Positions 8,326-17,461 are shown, counted from the first letter of the stretch. The stretch is DNA of 64,000 bases from Streptomyces fodineus (GCF_001735805.1 NZ_CP017248.1:1984001-2048000); one strand, 5' to 3'. The notes: generated from the sequence alone by a model not told the origin. A program made the numbers and translations.

Positions 8326-9576
8326 TCAGCTCAGTAGCACCGAAGGTGTCGAGCGGGCCACGTACGCCAATCCGTCGTACTCCCGCATGAGCACCGTCGA
8401 TGTCATGGAGAAGCGGTACGTCACGCGTGGCACGCCGGCGCCGAAGGACCGCATGAACTGCGGGCTCTCCAGCCACTCGGCAACGGCGGGCTCGGACCGG
8501 CCAGCGCGGAGATCGATCATGTGGTCCTCGGGGGTGGCCGAGGTCAGCTGGGCCTCGACGGAGCGCGGACCCGCCGCACTGATGGTGTGTTTCTTGGGCG
8601 GTCGTGTCGCGGAGTTTCCGGGGCGGGCGCGGAAGGCACCCTCGCCGAACAGCAGGCCCAGGGCGTAGTACTGCTCACCGTAGCGGTCCCTGAGATGCTG
8701 CCCCATGGCGGGAATGTCTCGCGCATAACAATCGGTGCAGACATGGCCGTTGTGGGCCCAGACGGCCACCTTTCCGGCGGTTCCCTCTTCCAGGGAGATC
8801 ACCGCCTGGGCCATGTGGCGGTCCCGGGCGGCCAGCGCGCCCGTCTCCTCACCGTCTCCGCGCGGCGGCCGGGAGGCCACGTCAGCCGCGGCCACGATCA
8901 GGCGCGCATGCCTGAGTGCCTGATCGACGGCCGTGTCCCCGATGTGCGCGGCAAGCCGGGGGTGCTCCTCCTCGAGGAATCGCTCCAGATCACGTGCCTC
9001 GGTAAGGAGCTGGGGGCGCTGGTCCACCAGTGATCCGGTCCTGGCCTCCGCTAGTGCGCCGAGCAGGCCGCCGGTGATGTCCGCCCGTTCCGGTGCCACC
9101 GTACGCAGCACGGCCGCCAGTGCCGCCAGGGAGGGACCGCATCGCTGAGGGTCGATGCCCACGAAACGCACGGCACGGTCCTCGGGGACCGTTCGATTGT
9201 GGTCGCGCATCCACTCGACGACGTCGAGCATTTCCCGGGTCCGCCACGTCCAGAATCCGAGGCCGGCCACTGCGTCGACGGCATCACCGGTTCCATGCAG
9301 CACGTAGTCGTCGACCGCCTGGGCAGCGGAGGCACTGGCCTCCATAGCCAGAGCCGTGAACCCCATCTCCTCGACGAGGAACCGCAGTAATAGGTGTTTG
9401 AGGCGGAAGAACTCGGCGGTCCCGTGCGTGGCTTCCCCCATCCCCAGAACACGTACGTCGCGCAGAACCTTGCGCAGTGGCTCCAGGTCACCGTAGCCCG
9501 GGTCCGATGCCCCGGGGTGCAGGCCTTTCAATGGCAAGGCGTTCTCTTTCAGCCATCGTTGCACTTCCTCGGTCAT
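8326..9576 (-). CDS. Erythromycin esterase-like protein, last gene of the lanthipeptide train
   Basis: A 416-residue member of the EreA/EreB superfamily. The ATG at 9574-9576 (MTEEVQRW) follows AAAGGAA at good spacing; an in-frame ATG seven codons earlier lacks one. GEATHG (Glu48, His51) is the conserved active-site motif, and AHNGHV carries a second catalytic-type His. True Ere enzymes hydrolyse macrolide lactones, but many homologues in RiPP clusters are thought to be tailoring enzymes or to have other roles. Its place 45 bases after the luciferase-like gene and its shared ribosome-site sequence with the lanthipeptide precursor gene argue for a role in lanthipeptide maturation or self-protection. 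The substrate is unknown. Confidence 0.85.
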   Translation of the reverse strand: MTEEVQRWLKENALPLKGLHPGASDPGYGDLEPLRKVLRDVRVLGMGEATHGTAEFFRLKHLLLRFLVEEMGFTALAMEASASAAQAVDDYVLHGTGDAVDAVAGLGFWTWRTREMLDVVEWMRDHNRTVPEDRAVRFVGIDPQRCGPSLAALAAVLRTVAPERADITGGLLGALAEARTGSLVDQRPQLLTEARDLERFLEEEHPRLAAHIGDTAVDQALRHARLIVAAADVASRPPRGDGEETGALAARDRHMAQAVISLEEGTAGKVAVWAHNGHVCTDCYARDIPAMGQHLRDRYGEQYYALGLLFGEGAFRARPGNSATRPPKKHTISAAGPRSVEAQLTSATPEDHMIDLRAGRSEPAVAEWLESPQFMRSFGAGVPRVTYRFSMTSTVLMREYDGLAYVARSTPSVLLS

Positions 9577-9621
9577 CGCTATTTCCTTTCGCGTCACCTC
9601 TCGGCACGGTGAGCCTAGCCT

Positions 9622-10599
9622 TTATGCGGTCACGTCCGAACGGACCGCACGCATTTCGGCCGAGAGTTCCGCCAGGTCCTCTAGGGCGGCATTCCAGCCA
9701 TGCGCGAGACCTACGCCTGCGCAGTTGAAGACCACCTCGTCCACGCCCGCTCGAGCGTATTCGGCCAGTGCGCCGGCCACCTCCCGCGGGGTGCCGTACA
9801 CGAAGGTTCCCGAGTCGACCAGGGCGCGTGCGTTGAGGTAGGGCTGTGACGGGTGCACCCGCAGCCCTGCGCGCCTGAGCATGTCCGTGTAGTGCGGCGC
9901 GCCCAGGTGTTTGTGGGCGGCTTTGTAGGCGAGTTGGCGGGGATCGCGCCCGTGGCGGGCGACCGCGACATGTACGACGGTCACCAGGCGCGGGGTCGGG
10001 CGGCTCGCCGCCCGGGCACCGCGCCGGAGAGCCGGCACCACATCACGTGCCAGGTATCCTGGCGGCGTCATCCAGGTAATCGCCACGTCGGCGGTCTCGC
10101 CCGCGAGCCGGGCGAGGGCGGGGCGGAGGACTCCAAGGCCGATATCCACACCGGGATGACCGAGATCCGGTAGGTCCGATGCCTGCCGACCGGCCTCCGG
10201 CGCCTTGTTCCTCTGCTCGGTGAGAAATCCGCGCACCTGCCGGAGATAGTCGGCACACGCGGCTTTCGGGCTGTCGTACGGCTTTCCGTGCAGACTCGCC
10301 ACCAGGTCGGGGGATCCCGGGCCGAGTCCCAGCGTCACACACCTGCCTGTCAGACGAGCCAGGGACCGGGCGTGAGCCGCTGCTTCCATGGCATGGCGCA
10401 AAGGCATCAGGGTCACGGCAGTGCCGAACGGGATGCGGAATCCCATGCCCGCGAGGTAGGCAAACATCTGATGGGTTTCGATCGTGACGGACTGTCCCTG
10501 CCACAGCCGCGGCATGTCCTCGCTTCTGACGAGTTCCGCGAAGGGAACCGCGTCGGAGGGGTCCGTGGGCATGACCGGAAAGATGACCGAAGTTTGCAT
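9622..10599 (-). CDS. Luciferase-like (LLM class) flavin or F420-dependent oxidoreductase
   Basis: A 325-residue TIM-barrel oxidoreductase of the bacterial luciferase superfamily. It has the N-terminal strand, the conserved block ARLTGRCVTLGLGPGSP and the late TPREVAGALAEYARAGVDEVVF block found in F420- or FMN-dependent members. It starts 10 bases after the ABC transporter stop with GAAGG in front of the ATG, so it is in the same transcript. Related proteins in class I lanthipeptide clusters act as tailoring oxidoreductases. The reaction on this peptide is not predictable from sequence. Confidence 0.87.
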   Translation of the reverse strand: MQTSVIFPVMPTDPSDAVPFAELVRSEDMPRLWQGQSVTIETHQMFAYLAGMGFRIPFGTAVTLMPLRHAMEAAAHARSLARLTGRCVTLGLGPGSPDLVASLHGKPYDSPKAACADYLRQVRGFLTEQRNKAPEAGRQASDLPDLGHPGVDIGLGVLRPALARLAGETADVAITWMTPPGYLARDVVPALRRGARAASRPTPRLVTVVHVAVARHGRDPRQLAYKAAHKHLGAPHYTDMLRRAGLRVHPSQPYLNARALVDSGTFVYGTPREVAGALAEYARAGVDEVVFNCAGVGLAHGWNAALEDLAELSAEMRAVRSDVTA

Positions 10600-10609
10600 G
10601 AACTGGCCT

Positions 10610-12394
10610 TCACTGAGAGGCGGGTTCGCCGAGATATCCCGCTGCCTGCAGGTTGAACAGGTGGGCGTACATTCCGTCGGCGCTGAGCAGGTCCTCGTGG
10701 GTCCCTTCCTCGACCACCCTGCCCCGGTCCAGGACCACGATCCGGTCGGCTATGCGCACCGTGGCGAACCGGTGGGCGATGATGAGGGACGTGGCCTCCC
10801 TCGCGATGTCACGAAGCCGGCCGAAGATCTCGGACTCGGCCTCCGCGTCAATGGCCGACGTGGGTTCGTCAAGTACGACCACCGGGGCCCTCCTCATGAA
10901 GGCCCGGCTCAGAGCCACCTTCTGCCATTGACCGCCCGACAGTTGCCGGCCCTCCTCGAAGTGCCGGCCGAGCATGGTTTCGTACCGGTCCGGAAGGTCG
11001 GACACCACGGTGTCGACTCCTCCGGCTACGGCTGCGGCCCGGATGCGCTCGTCGTCGTCCATCGCCTCGATGCGGCCGAAGCCGATGTTGTCGCGGACGG
11101 ACATCTCGTAGCGGATGAAGTCCTGGAAGATGACGCCGATGTGCCGCTGGAGGTCGTCGACGTCGTATTCCTCGATCGGCACGTCGTCGATCAGGATCCG
11201 CCCGCCCGTCGGCTCGTAGAGCCGGGTCAGCAGTTTGACGATGCTCGTCTTCCCGGCGCCGTTCTGCCCGACGAGCGCCACGCACTCCCCGGCCGGCAGG
11301 AGCAGGTCGACACCGTCTAGGACGAGCCGGTCGGTGCCGGGGTACACGAAGCTGACGTCCCGGAACTCGATTCCCTTGCGCAGCTTCGCCGGGAACGGCC
11401 TGTTCCCACCGGTGATCCGGCGCTCGGGCAGGTCCAGGAACGCGAAGAGGTTGCCGAGGAAGAGCGTGTCCTTGTAGAGCGAGGCGATCCCCAGGAGCAG
11501 TCCGTGGGCCGACACCTGGATGGCGCCCATGGACTGGAGGTATCCCGCGAGGCGGCCCACTTGTCCGCCGTCCGCAGCCGCCCCGATCGCCCACAGCAGA
11601 GCCCCAGAGGAGGCGATGACGCTCAGCAGGCCCAGCAGGCCCACGATGCCCGACTGGCGGCGGGCCAGCTGCCGGTCGACGCGAAAGAACTCGTGGACAA
11701 GTGTGCGGTACCGCTCGACGAGGTACGGTCCGAGCTGGAACAGGCGCACTTCCTTGAAGGAGTGATCCGTCGTGGTCAGGTACTGGTAGTAGTACATCCG
11801 CCGACGGTCCGCTGCGCGCGCGTATTCGATGGCGTACGCCTTGTTCGTGTAGATCATGTGCGCCGCCACGGACGGGACCGGTGACACCAGGATGAACAGG
11901 GCCACCCACGGTGACCAGGTGAACAGCACTGCGCCGACCGACACGACGGTGACCAGCTCGCGGGTGACGGTGAGCATTTCGGAGAACAGCTGGTAAATGC
12001 GTCCCCCGTTGCTTTCCTGGAAGGCGCGCTGCAACTTGTCGTAGGACTCGGCGTTCTCGTACTGCTCCAGGTCGAGTCGGGTGCCCTTGACCATCACCTG
12101 TTCACCGATCTTGGTGGTGAGTTCCAGGCGGAGCAGAGAGTCGAGGTACTGGCCCCACACGTCCAGCAGGTGCCCCACCACCGCGATCAGCAGCAGGACG
12201 ACGCCCGCCTGGAGGGCGTGCCGTCCGGCCCCCTCGTTGCCGCCGGCAGCCTGCGCCACGGACTGCACCGCGCTCGCCGTGAGCCCGACCTGCACGCCGG
12301 GGATCGCAGCCGACAGCACTGAGGCGACGGCGAAGGCGGTGACCTTCCGGGCGCTCAGCTTCCAGAAGAGCCGCAGCACGCGGAGCCAGATCAC
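10610..12394 (-). CDS. ABC transporter (fused membrane and ATPase domains), lanthipeptide exporter or immunity
   Basis: A 594-residue half-transporter. About six membrane helices occupy residues 18-325. The ATPase domain has Walker A GQNGAGKT (376-383), signature LSGGQ (485-489) and Walker B VVVLDE (505-510), with the H-loop in IAHRF. There is no N-terminal C39 peptidase domain, so it cannot itself remove a leader. Its GTG start overlaps the lanB stop (GTGA), a sign of tight coupling. It most likely exports the lanthipeptide; a role in self-immunity is also possible. Confidence 0.92.
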   Translation of the reverse strand: MIWLRVLRLFWKLSARKVTAFAVASVLSAAIPGVQVGLTASAVQSVAQAAGGNEGAGRHALQAGVVLLLIAVVGHLLDVWGQYLDSLLRLELTTKIGEQVMVKGTRLDLEQYENAESYDKLQRAFQESNGGRIYQLFSEMLTVTRELVTVVSVGAVLFTWSPWVALFILVSPVPSVAAHMIYTNKAYAIEYARAADRRRMYYYQYLTTTDHSFKEVRLFQLGPYLVERYRTLVHEFFRVDRQLARRQSGIVGLLGLLSVIASSGALLWAIGAAADGGQVGRLAGYLQSMGAIQVSAHGLLLGIASLYKDTLFLGNLFAFLDLPERRITGGNRPFPAKLRKGIEFRDVSFVYPGTDRLVLDGVDLLLPAGECVALVGQNGAGKTSIVKLLTRLYEPTGGRILIDDVPIEEYDVDDLQRHIGVIFQDFIRYEMSVRDNIGFGRIEAMDDDERIRAAAVAGGVDTVVSDLPDRYETMLGRHFEEGRQLSGGQWQKVALSRAFMRRAPVVVLDEPTSAIDAEAESEIFGRLRDIAREATSLIIAHRFATVRIADRIVVLDRGRVVEEGTHEDLLSADGMYAHLFNLQAAGYLGEPASQ

Positions 12395-15300
12395 CTGGCC
12401 TCCTCGGCAGCGAGGCGGCCCCGGAGGGCGCGCAGGGTGTGCCGCAGCAGCCCATAGCAGCGTTCCTCACGGGCCAGATCGACCGGCAGGAGGCGGTTGA
12501 TCTGCATGTGCGCAAGGCTGCCGAGGAGATGGGCGGGCGGCACCGCGAGTCGGCCGCGTTCGGCGGCCTCGCGCACCGCCGCGGATGCCGCACGGACCGC
12601 AGGCTCCTGGGGCGCGAGGGCGGCCGCGATCCCCATGCGGTGTGCACGGCCCTCCTCATGGGTGGACCGGTCCCAGGGCAGCAGCAGTTCGCACAGGTAG
12701 GCACGAGCCTTCCTGAATTCATCCCGCGTGGCGTGGTCGTCCTGGTGGCCGGGGAGGAGGTCCATGCGCTCGGCGAGTGGGACGCCCCAGTGGCGGTGGA
12801 GGGTGTCCACCGCGGCCACGGCCAGATGCTCGTCCGTCAGTTGCGGCAGGTCCGCGCGGGCCGCTATCAGTCGGGCGGTGGCGTCGCTGTTGGCCTCAAA
12901 CAGAAGCTCGACCGAGTCGAACGTGCCGGGGCCGCCGTAGCGCATGGTCTCGGGGCAATAGCTGTCCATGGTGACGTCCTGGGCGAGGCCGGCGTCCACC
13001 AGGCTCCTGCCCCAGGTGGCGAGTCGCCCGAGAACCGACGGCCGTTCGCTGCGCACCCTGATGCGAAGGTGCGGGCGCGGATCGGCGTACCGGATGTAGA
13101 ACCAGCGGTCCACCGCGTCCTCTGCGCGCAACTCCGCAATAAGTTCCCGCAGCGGACCGGCGATGATCTCGTCGTGGCGTTCGAAGGCGGCGTACAGTTT
13201 GACGTACGACCATTCGCTGCCCGGCGGGTACCGCCGTGAGGGGATCTCCACCGGCGGCCCGGCCGGGTGCCGGGCGATGGTCTCGGACCGGGTGGCCATG
13301 ACGGGGACGACGATCTCTTCGGTGTATCGCCGCCCGAGGTCGTCGGTCAGCCAGTGATGCTCGAAGTCGGGCAGCATCTCGTGGAGCAGCACCGTTCCAC
13401 CGCCCGCGCGGCCGACCTCTTCCCGCAGTTCCGCGACGCAGCGGGGGTGGTCGAGGTCGAGCAGCAGCCGGTTGTCGAGGTTCACGAAATGCACGTACCG
13501 CGGCACGCGCCACCGCTCGCGCCAAGCCGCGAGATCCTCCAGGCCGTGTGCGTCCAGTCGCCATTCGGCCGGCCGGAGCACTACGTTGCCGCGGGTCACC
13601 CGGGGCAGGAAGGTCGCGTTCGACACTGGCCCCCAGTGGAATCCGCCGGGGAGCACGTACCCGTCCTGCGAGGCCTCCAGCAGGAAGCGGGCAACGTTCG
13701 GGGCGGCGAGGGGGCTGAGCATGTGGTGCTGCGTCACGACGATCTCGCGGTCCAGGCGCCGCGACCACAGGTGGAACCGCCGGTCGTCGGCGCCCACCAG
13801 GATGTCGTCCAACGGCAGTACGCGGTCGGCCGGCACGGAGGGACTGGTGTTGACGGGTATTTCGTACGTTCCGAGGTCTGGGTGCGCGGCGACGTTCCCG
13901 GCCCGGCCGTACGTGGGGAGGTAGGCCACCTCGGCGTATGCCACGTGCGGCTGAAGTTTCTGCTCCCACCGGGCGAGGTCGCGCAGCTGGTCCGCCAACC
14001 GGTCGCCAAGCAGGTCGAAGAAGCGCCCGAAGGTGCGTCCGCCGTGGGCGAGGCAGTCGGCGCGGAGGACGGCCCGCCACTCGCCCCGGTCGACGGCCTG
14101 CCGGTCGGTGGCCTCGATCTGCAGGTAGAGATCCACCGCGGGAAGCAACGGTCCCACGGTCGCCGCCGGGGCAAGGCGGTCCAGCCAGGCGTCGGTGAGT
14201 TCCGCTTCCAGCATCCCCTCGCGCCAGGCCTGGTGCGCGAATTCGACGACGGCCCTGTCGTAGGAGGAGGTGTCCTCGAGGTCGGTGGCACTGTCGAGCC
14301 GACCAGCCGTGCGGGTCGGCTCCGTGTAGGACTCGGGTGCGTCCAGACCCTGGTCCGGGCCGAGCAGTTCCAGAACCGGCACGCGCACGCCGTGGCCGTA
14401 CCGTTCGAGGAACTCCTCCCGGTACCGCCTCAGATGTGCGTTGGTGGCACCCGTGGCCGCGCTCAGACGCATGAGGACGTCCACCGCGTCGGCCGCCGCC
14501 TCGCCCACGGACCGGTTGAGCTCGTCCGAGCGCAGGCCGATGGCGGAGTCCAGTTGGTACGTCTGTCCCGTGTAACCCGGTACGAGCTTCTCCTGGGCCA
14601 CTCGCAAGCGGGCGAGCGAGGCAGGGTCGTCTGCGTGCCGGACCAGCTCGACGACCTCGCGCAGTCGTTCGGCCACCTCTGCCGCCTGCGGGATTCCGGC
14701 AAGCCCGTCGAGCAGGTACTGCTCGGGCTGGGCGGTCGTCTGGGGCGGGCGAAGGTCGCTGGTGAGGAAGTTCAGATCCCACAACCGCTGGAGGAGGTTC
14801 TCCTTCTGCGGACCGGTCGCCTCGGGGAAGGCGGCCGTTAGCGCGTCGACGAGCTCAGGGTAGGTCACGGGGGTGGCGGCCGCGTTCAGCACTGTGTGGA
14901 CGGCGGGGGTTGCCCGGACGCGCACCGAGGTGCGGTCGCTATTCCCATAGACGTCGGCGTGTGGCAGGACCACCCGGTCGCCGGAGACATGGACTGTCGC
15001 GTTACGGACGATTCTGAGGCTCCGCCAGATCTCATGGTCGTCCTCAAGCCGTTTGATGCAGGCGAGGATCCATGCCATGTCCGCGCGCACCCGGGTGCTG
15101 CTGATCACGGGGGTCTCCAACCGGGCGGTGGTACGTCCGGAGAAGGTCCCGGCGGCGACGCCCGAGAACGCCCCGAAGGGTGTGGGCCGGGTCGACATCC
15201 GGGTGACATAGCGCCACAGCCGTGAGTAGACGCGCGCCACGCTCTTGGGGGACATCCGCTCCAGCTGTGTGAGGCCCTCCGCCAGGCCCTCGCTGGCGAC

Positions 15301-15456
15301 GAAGATCGCCCGCCGGACCTCGGGGGCGTCGGCCAGCCGTAACAGGGCGTCGGACGTGTGATCAGGATCGCTCATGAATTCGCGGAACGTCTCCGCGGGC
15401 AGTGCGGGAGAGCGCAGGAGGTAGAAGTCGGCGGGTACGTACCGGGACATGAACAT
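12391..15456 (-). CDS. Class I lanthipeptide dehydratase LanB (full length)
   Basis: A 1021-residue LanB. It uses glutamyl-tRNA to glutamylate Ser/Thr of the precursor and then eliminates glutamate to give dehydroalanine or dehydrobutyrine. The N-terminal Lant_dehydr_N domain includes RMSTRPTPFGAFSG (residues 86-99), the conserved RxTPFG block. The C-terminal elimination (SpaB_C) domain contains VKLYAAFERHDEIIAGPL and WFYIRYADPRPHLRIRVR. Both halves are in one chain, unlike the split thiopeptide enzymes. The ATG at 15454-15456 overlaps the lanC TGA (TGATG), so I reject the longer upstream frame, which is lanC antisense-frame noise. The length is normal for the family and there is no visible break. 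Confidence 0.96.
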   Translation of the reverse strand: MFMSRYVPADFYLLRSPALPAETFREFMSDPDHTSDALLRLADAPEVRRAIFVASEGLAEGLTQLERMSPKSVARVYSRLWRYVTRMSTRPTPFGAFSGVAAGTFSGRTTARLETPVISSTRVRADMAWILACIKRLEDDHEIWRSLRIVRNATVHVSGDRVVLPHADVYGNSDRTSVRVRATPAVHTVLNAAATPVTYPELVDALTAAFPEATGPQKENLLQRLWDLNFLTSDLRPPQTTAQPEQYLLDGLAGIPQAAEVAERLREVVELVRHADDPASLARLRVAQEKLVPGYTGQTYQLDSAIGLRSDELNRSVGEAAADAVDVLMRLSAATGATNAHLRRYREEFLERYGHGVRVPVLELLGPDQGLDAPESYTEPTRTAGRLDSATDLEDTSSYDRAVVEFAHQAWREGMLEAELTDAWLDRLAPAATVGPLLPAVDLYLQIEATDRQAVDRGEWRAVLRADCLAHGGRTFGRFFDLLGDRLADQLRDLARWEQKLQPHVAYAEVAYLPTYGRAGNVAAHPDLGTYEIPVNTSPSVPADRVLPLDDILVGADDRRFHLWSRRLDREIVVTQHHMLSPLAAPNVARFLLEASQDGYVLPGGFHWGPVSNATFLPRVTRGNVVLRPAEWRLDAHGLEDLAAWRERWRVPRYVHFVNLDNRLLLDLDHPRCVAELREEVGRAGGGTVLLHEMLPDFEHHWLTDDLGRRYTEEIVVPVMATRSETIARHPAGPPVEIPSRRYPPGSEWSYVKLYAAFERHDEIIAGPLRELIAELRAEDAVDRWFYIRYADPRPHLRIRVRSERPSVLGRLATWGRSLVDAGLAQDVTMDSYCPETMRYGGPGTFDSVELLFEANSDATARLIAARADLPQLTDEHLAVAAVDTLHRHWGVPLAERMDLLPGHQDDHATRDEFRKARAYLCELLLPWDRSTHEEGRAHRMGIAAALAPQEPAVRAASAAVREAAERGRLAVPPAHLLGSLAHMQINRLLPVDLAREERCYGLLRHTLRALRGRLAAEEAR

Positions 15457-16793
15457 CACCTTGCGAAGAAGGCCCGGAACCAGGCCGGACGGTCGTCGTT
15501 CAGGGCAGCGAGGATCGCGAGGGCGACTCCGGCGGCTCCGCACAGCAGGCCCGGGTCGTCCACCAGGTGTCCGGGCAGTTGGTGGTCCGCGAAGACCGCC
15601 GGTCGTGCCTCGTCGGCATGCTCTAGCAGCCGGTCGAGCAGGACGGGGATCCGTTCGCGGGCGAGGCCGCTGAAGGGTGCGAAGGCGCGGCACATCATCA
15701 GCAGGCCGGCCTGTCCGTGACACAGGGTCGGCGACAGCGGTCCGGCCTGCGCAGCCCGCCGCAGGACGGCCTCGAACGCGGTGACGGCCGTAGTCAGTAG
15801 TCCGTTGTCACCGGTGCTGCGCGAGATGTCGAGCAGGGCCGAGGCGACACCGGCCGTGCCGTAGCACCAGGCGATCTGGTCGTGGCCGTGCAGGCGGGGC
15901 TGTTCGTTGCCGTCCATGTCGACCGCCACGCCGTCATGCCACAGCGGACCGAACTCATCGGCGGCCTGATGCGCGAGGATCCAGGCGGTGAAGGTGGTGA
16001 CGGCCGTGTCGAGTCCCGGGTGCTGGTGGCCGGACGCCGCAGCCGCAGCCAACGCCGCAGCGATTCCGGGCACGCCGTGCGAGAAGCCAAGGTTCAGGTA
16101 CCCATGCGGATACCTGTCGTGGTCGTTCCCGACGGGTGGGTAGACGTCGGGGAGCAGCAGCCAGCGGTGCGGGGTGTTCCGGGTCTGCGCAGGCTCGCTC
16201 AGCCACACGAGGTAGTCGAGGAGTCGGCCCACGGCCTCCCGGACGGCGGGGCTGGGATTCTCGATGGAGACGAGGTAGGCGAGGATCCCCGCCGCTCCAC
16301 TGATCCAGTCGTAGTCGGCGTCGGTGACCGCGCGCTCCACGGCCGGGTAGCCGGTATCGAGCACCTGGGCGGCGAGTTGCTCGTGCACTCGGTGCAGGCT
16401 CGGCAGGAAGCGTGGCTCGTCGTGGGCGCAGTCGGCCAGTGCCAGGGCCAGTCCGCTGGTGCCTCCGAAGATCCCGGGAACCTCCAGTGGCACGACGCGG
16501 GTGCCGAGCACGGCTTCCCTGATGTGCTCGAAGGCTGTGTCCCGGCCGCCGAGTCCGGCTCGGGCGGTGTACAGGTGCAACAGGGCTGTTCCGGCCTGGC
16601 CGTGGCTGAGGCTCGGTGGGTACCAGCCCACCGCGTACGCCGACTGTTCCGCAGCGGTCAGGGCCAGTTCGGTCACCTGACCGGTGGTCGAGGTCCGTTC
16701 GGCGACCAGGCGGACCGCGCGGTGTGCGCGTTCGATGAGCGTGTCCTCCTCGCCTCGAGCCGGCCAGCCGACTGTTTCCCGGTTCTCACGCAT
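15456..16793 (-). CDS. Lanthipeptide cyclase LanC
   Basis: A 445-residue LanC, which adds Cys thiols to dehydro residues to form (methyl)lanthionine rings. The zinc ligands are visible in QIAWCYGTAG (Cys310) and TLCHGQAG (Cys358, His359); GFSHGVPG (His239) is the conserved catalytic-region motif. The repeated Gly-rich turns (SHGQAG, GGTSGL, GAAGI, GAAGV) are those of the alpha/alpha barrel. I start at the ATG 6 bases after GAGGG; an ATG two codons earlier is possible. It lies downstream of lanA, separated by a strong hairpin, and overlaps lanB. Confidence 0.95.
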   Translation of the reverse strand: MRENRETVGWPARGEEDTLIERAHRAVRLVAERTSTTGQVTELALTAAEQSAYAVGWYPPSLSHGQAGTALLHLYTARAGLGGRDTAFEHIREAVLGTRVVPLEVPGIFGGTSGLALALADCAHDEPRFLPSLHRVHEQLAAQVLDTGYPAVERAVTDADYDWISGAAGILAYLVSIENPSPAVREAVGRLLDYLVWLSEPAQTRNTPHRWLLLPDVYPPVGNDHDRYPHGYLNLGFSHGVPGIAAALAAAAASGHQHPGLDTAVTTFTAWILAHQAADEFGPLWHDGVAVDMDGNEQPRLHGHDQIAWCYGTAGVASALLDISRSTGDNGLLTTAVTAFEAVLRRAAQAGPLSPTLCHGQAGLLMMCRAFAPFSGLARERIPVLLDRLLEHADEARPAVFADHQLPGHLVDDPGLLCGAAGVALAILAALNDDRPAWFRAFFAR

Positions 16794-16834
16794 GTCCATC
16801 CCTCGTGTCGCGGCCGTTCGGCTGTCGCAGTGGA

Positions 16835-16873
16835 AACGGGTGTTGCCGTGCTGAGCCCACGGCAACACCCGTT
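16835..16873 (-). terminator. 16-bp perfect hairpin between lanA and lanC
   Basis: Arms AACGGGTGTTGCCGTG and CACGGCAACACCCGTT pair perfectly around a 7-base loop. The hairpin is 37 bases after the lanA stop. It has no U-tract, as is usual in Streptomyces. A partial terminator at this place would make precursor transcript exceed that of the enzymes. Confidence 0.85.
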
Positions 16874-16910
16874 GTCGGAGGTGAGCCCGATCAGAGCGGG
16901 CTCATCCGGT

Positions 16911-17105
16911 TCAGTGCGAGTGCTCCTTGGGGCAGATGCCCGAGGTGCACACGGTCGTGCAGACGTAGGTGCAGTTGGCCTTGCAGGTCACCCGGGTGCA
17001 GACCGCGCGGGTGAGGAGCGAGGAGATGGATGCCGGTGCCCTGTCCAGGCCGGCAGTGGACGGCGAGGTTACCCGGACGTCCAGATCGAATGCGTTGCCG
17101 GACAT
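16911..17105 (-). CDS. Class I lanthipeptide precursor (FxLD type) with six Cys
   Basis: A 64-residue precursor. The leader carries FDLDVRV at residues 6-12, the FxLD/FNLD box recognised by LanB. The C-terminal part has Cys at 36, 41, 45, 49, 53 and 58 with many Thr/Ser (T32, T37, T40, T46, T50, T51, T54, S55) placed to give closely spaced or interlocked thioether rings, and ends PKEHSH. It belongs by appearance to the FxLD family of actinobacterial lantipeptides. The ATG follows AAAGGAA. No leader protease gene is next to it, so the cleavage site (probably in the S26-R33 region) is a guess. The six-Cys, Thr-rich core is not one that I recognise. Confidence 0.95.
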   Translation of the reverse strand: MSGNAFDLDVRVTSPSTAGLDRAPASISSLLTRAVCTRVTCKANCTYVCTTVCTSGICPKEHSH

Positions 17106-17125
17106 GTGATTTCCTTTCGCGTGAC

Positions 17126-17147
17126 AATTCCGTCGGATTACGGAATT
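17126..17147 (-). promoter_or_regulatory. Inverted repeat upstream of lanA, candidate regulator operator
   Basis: AATTCCG-N8-CGGAATT, a perfect 7-bp inverted repeat, ends 21 bases before the lanA start, in the 68-base gap after the LuxR-type gene. Part of it (GGAATTGT on the minus strand) also occurs just upstream of the lasso promoter -35. It is a good candidate binding site for the neighbouring regulator. Confidence 0.55.
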
Positions 17148-17173
17148 ACGCAGAGTCGGCCTCTGCTTGATTC

Positions 17174-17461
17174 CTATTCTGCTCGTCCGCCACACCGGCA
17201 GACATTGTCGTTCGCGACAGTATTGCGAGAAACGTACGACGCCAGACAGAGGCTCAAACGGGAGTGTAGTTCCAACTTCTCGGCTATCGCCGAGAGGTGC
17301 GCGCGCACGGTTCGTTCAGTCAAATGAAGACGGTTCGCCATACTCTCGTTCGACAGACCTTCCGCCATCATGGAAAAAACCTCAGACTCCCGTGGAGTGA
17401 GGCGGTCCAGACGCTGCAGCGCAGCTTTCCAGTGGGGTTCGTGTCCAGTGACCTCATGCAT
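17174..17461 (-). CDS. LuxR-type HTH regulator, single domain
   Basis: A 95-residue protein with a GerE/LuxR helix-turn-helix at about residues 18-62: LTPRESEVFSMMAEGLSNE then LTERTVRAHLSAIAEKL. No receiver or ligand domain precedes it. It overlaps the ABC exporter gene by 8 bases (its ATG lies within GCATGCATGA), so I take the start at 17459-17461 rather than further upstream. It sits between the lasso and lanthipeptide genes and probably controls one or both, perhaps by way of the inverted repeat before lanA. The tail contains NVCRCGG, whose two Cys could bind metal or sense redox state. Confidence 0.88.
   Translation of the reverse strand: MHEVTGHEPHWKAALQRLDRLTPRESEVFSMMAEGLSNESMANRLHLTERTVRAHLSAIAEKLELHSRLSLCLASYVSRNTVANDNVCRCGGRAE

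Noticed and set aside
13267..14841. 524-codon plus-strand frame opposite lanB
   Set aside because: It has no motifs and poor ribosome sites, and is a shadow of the dehydratase gene.
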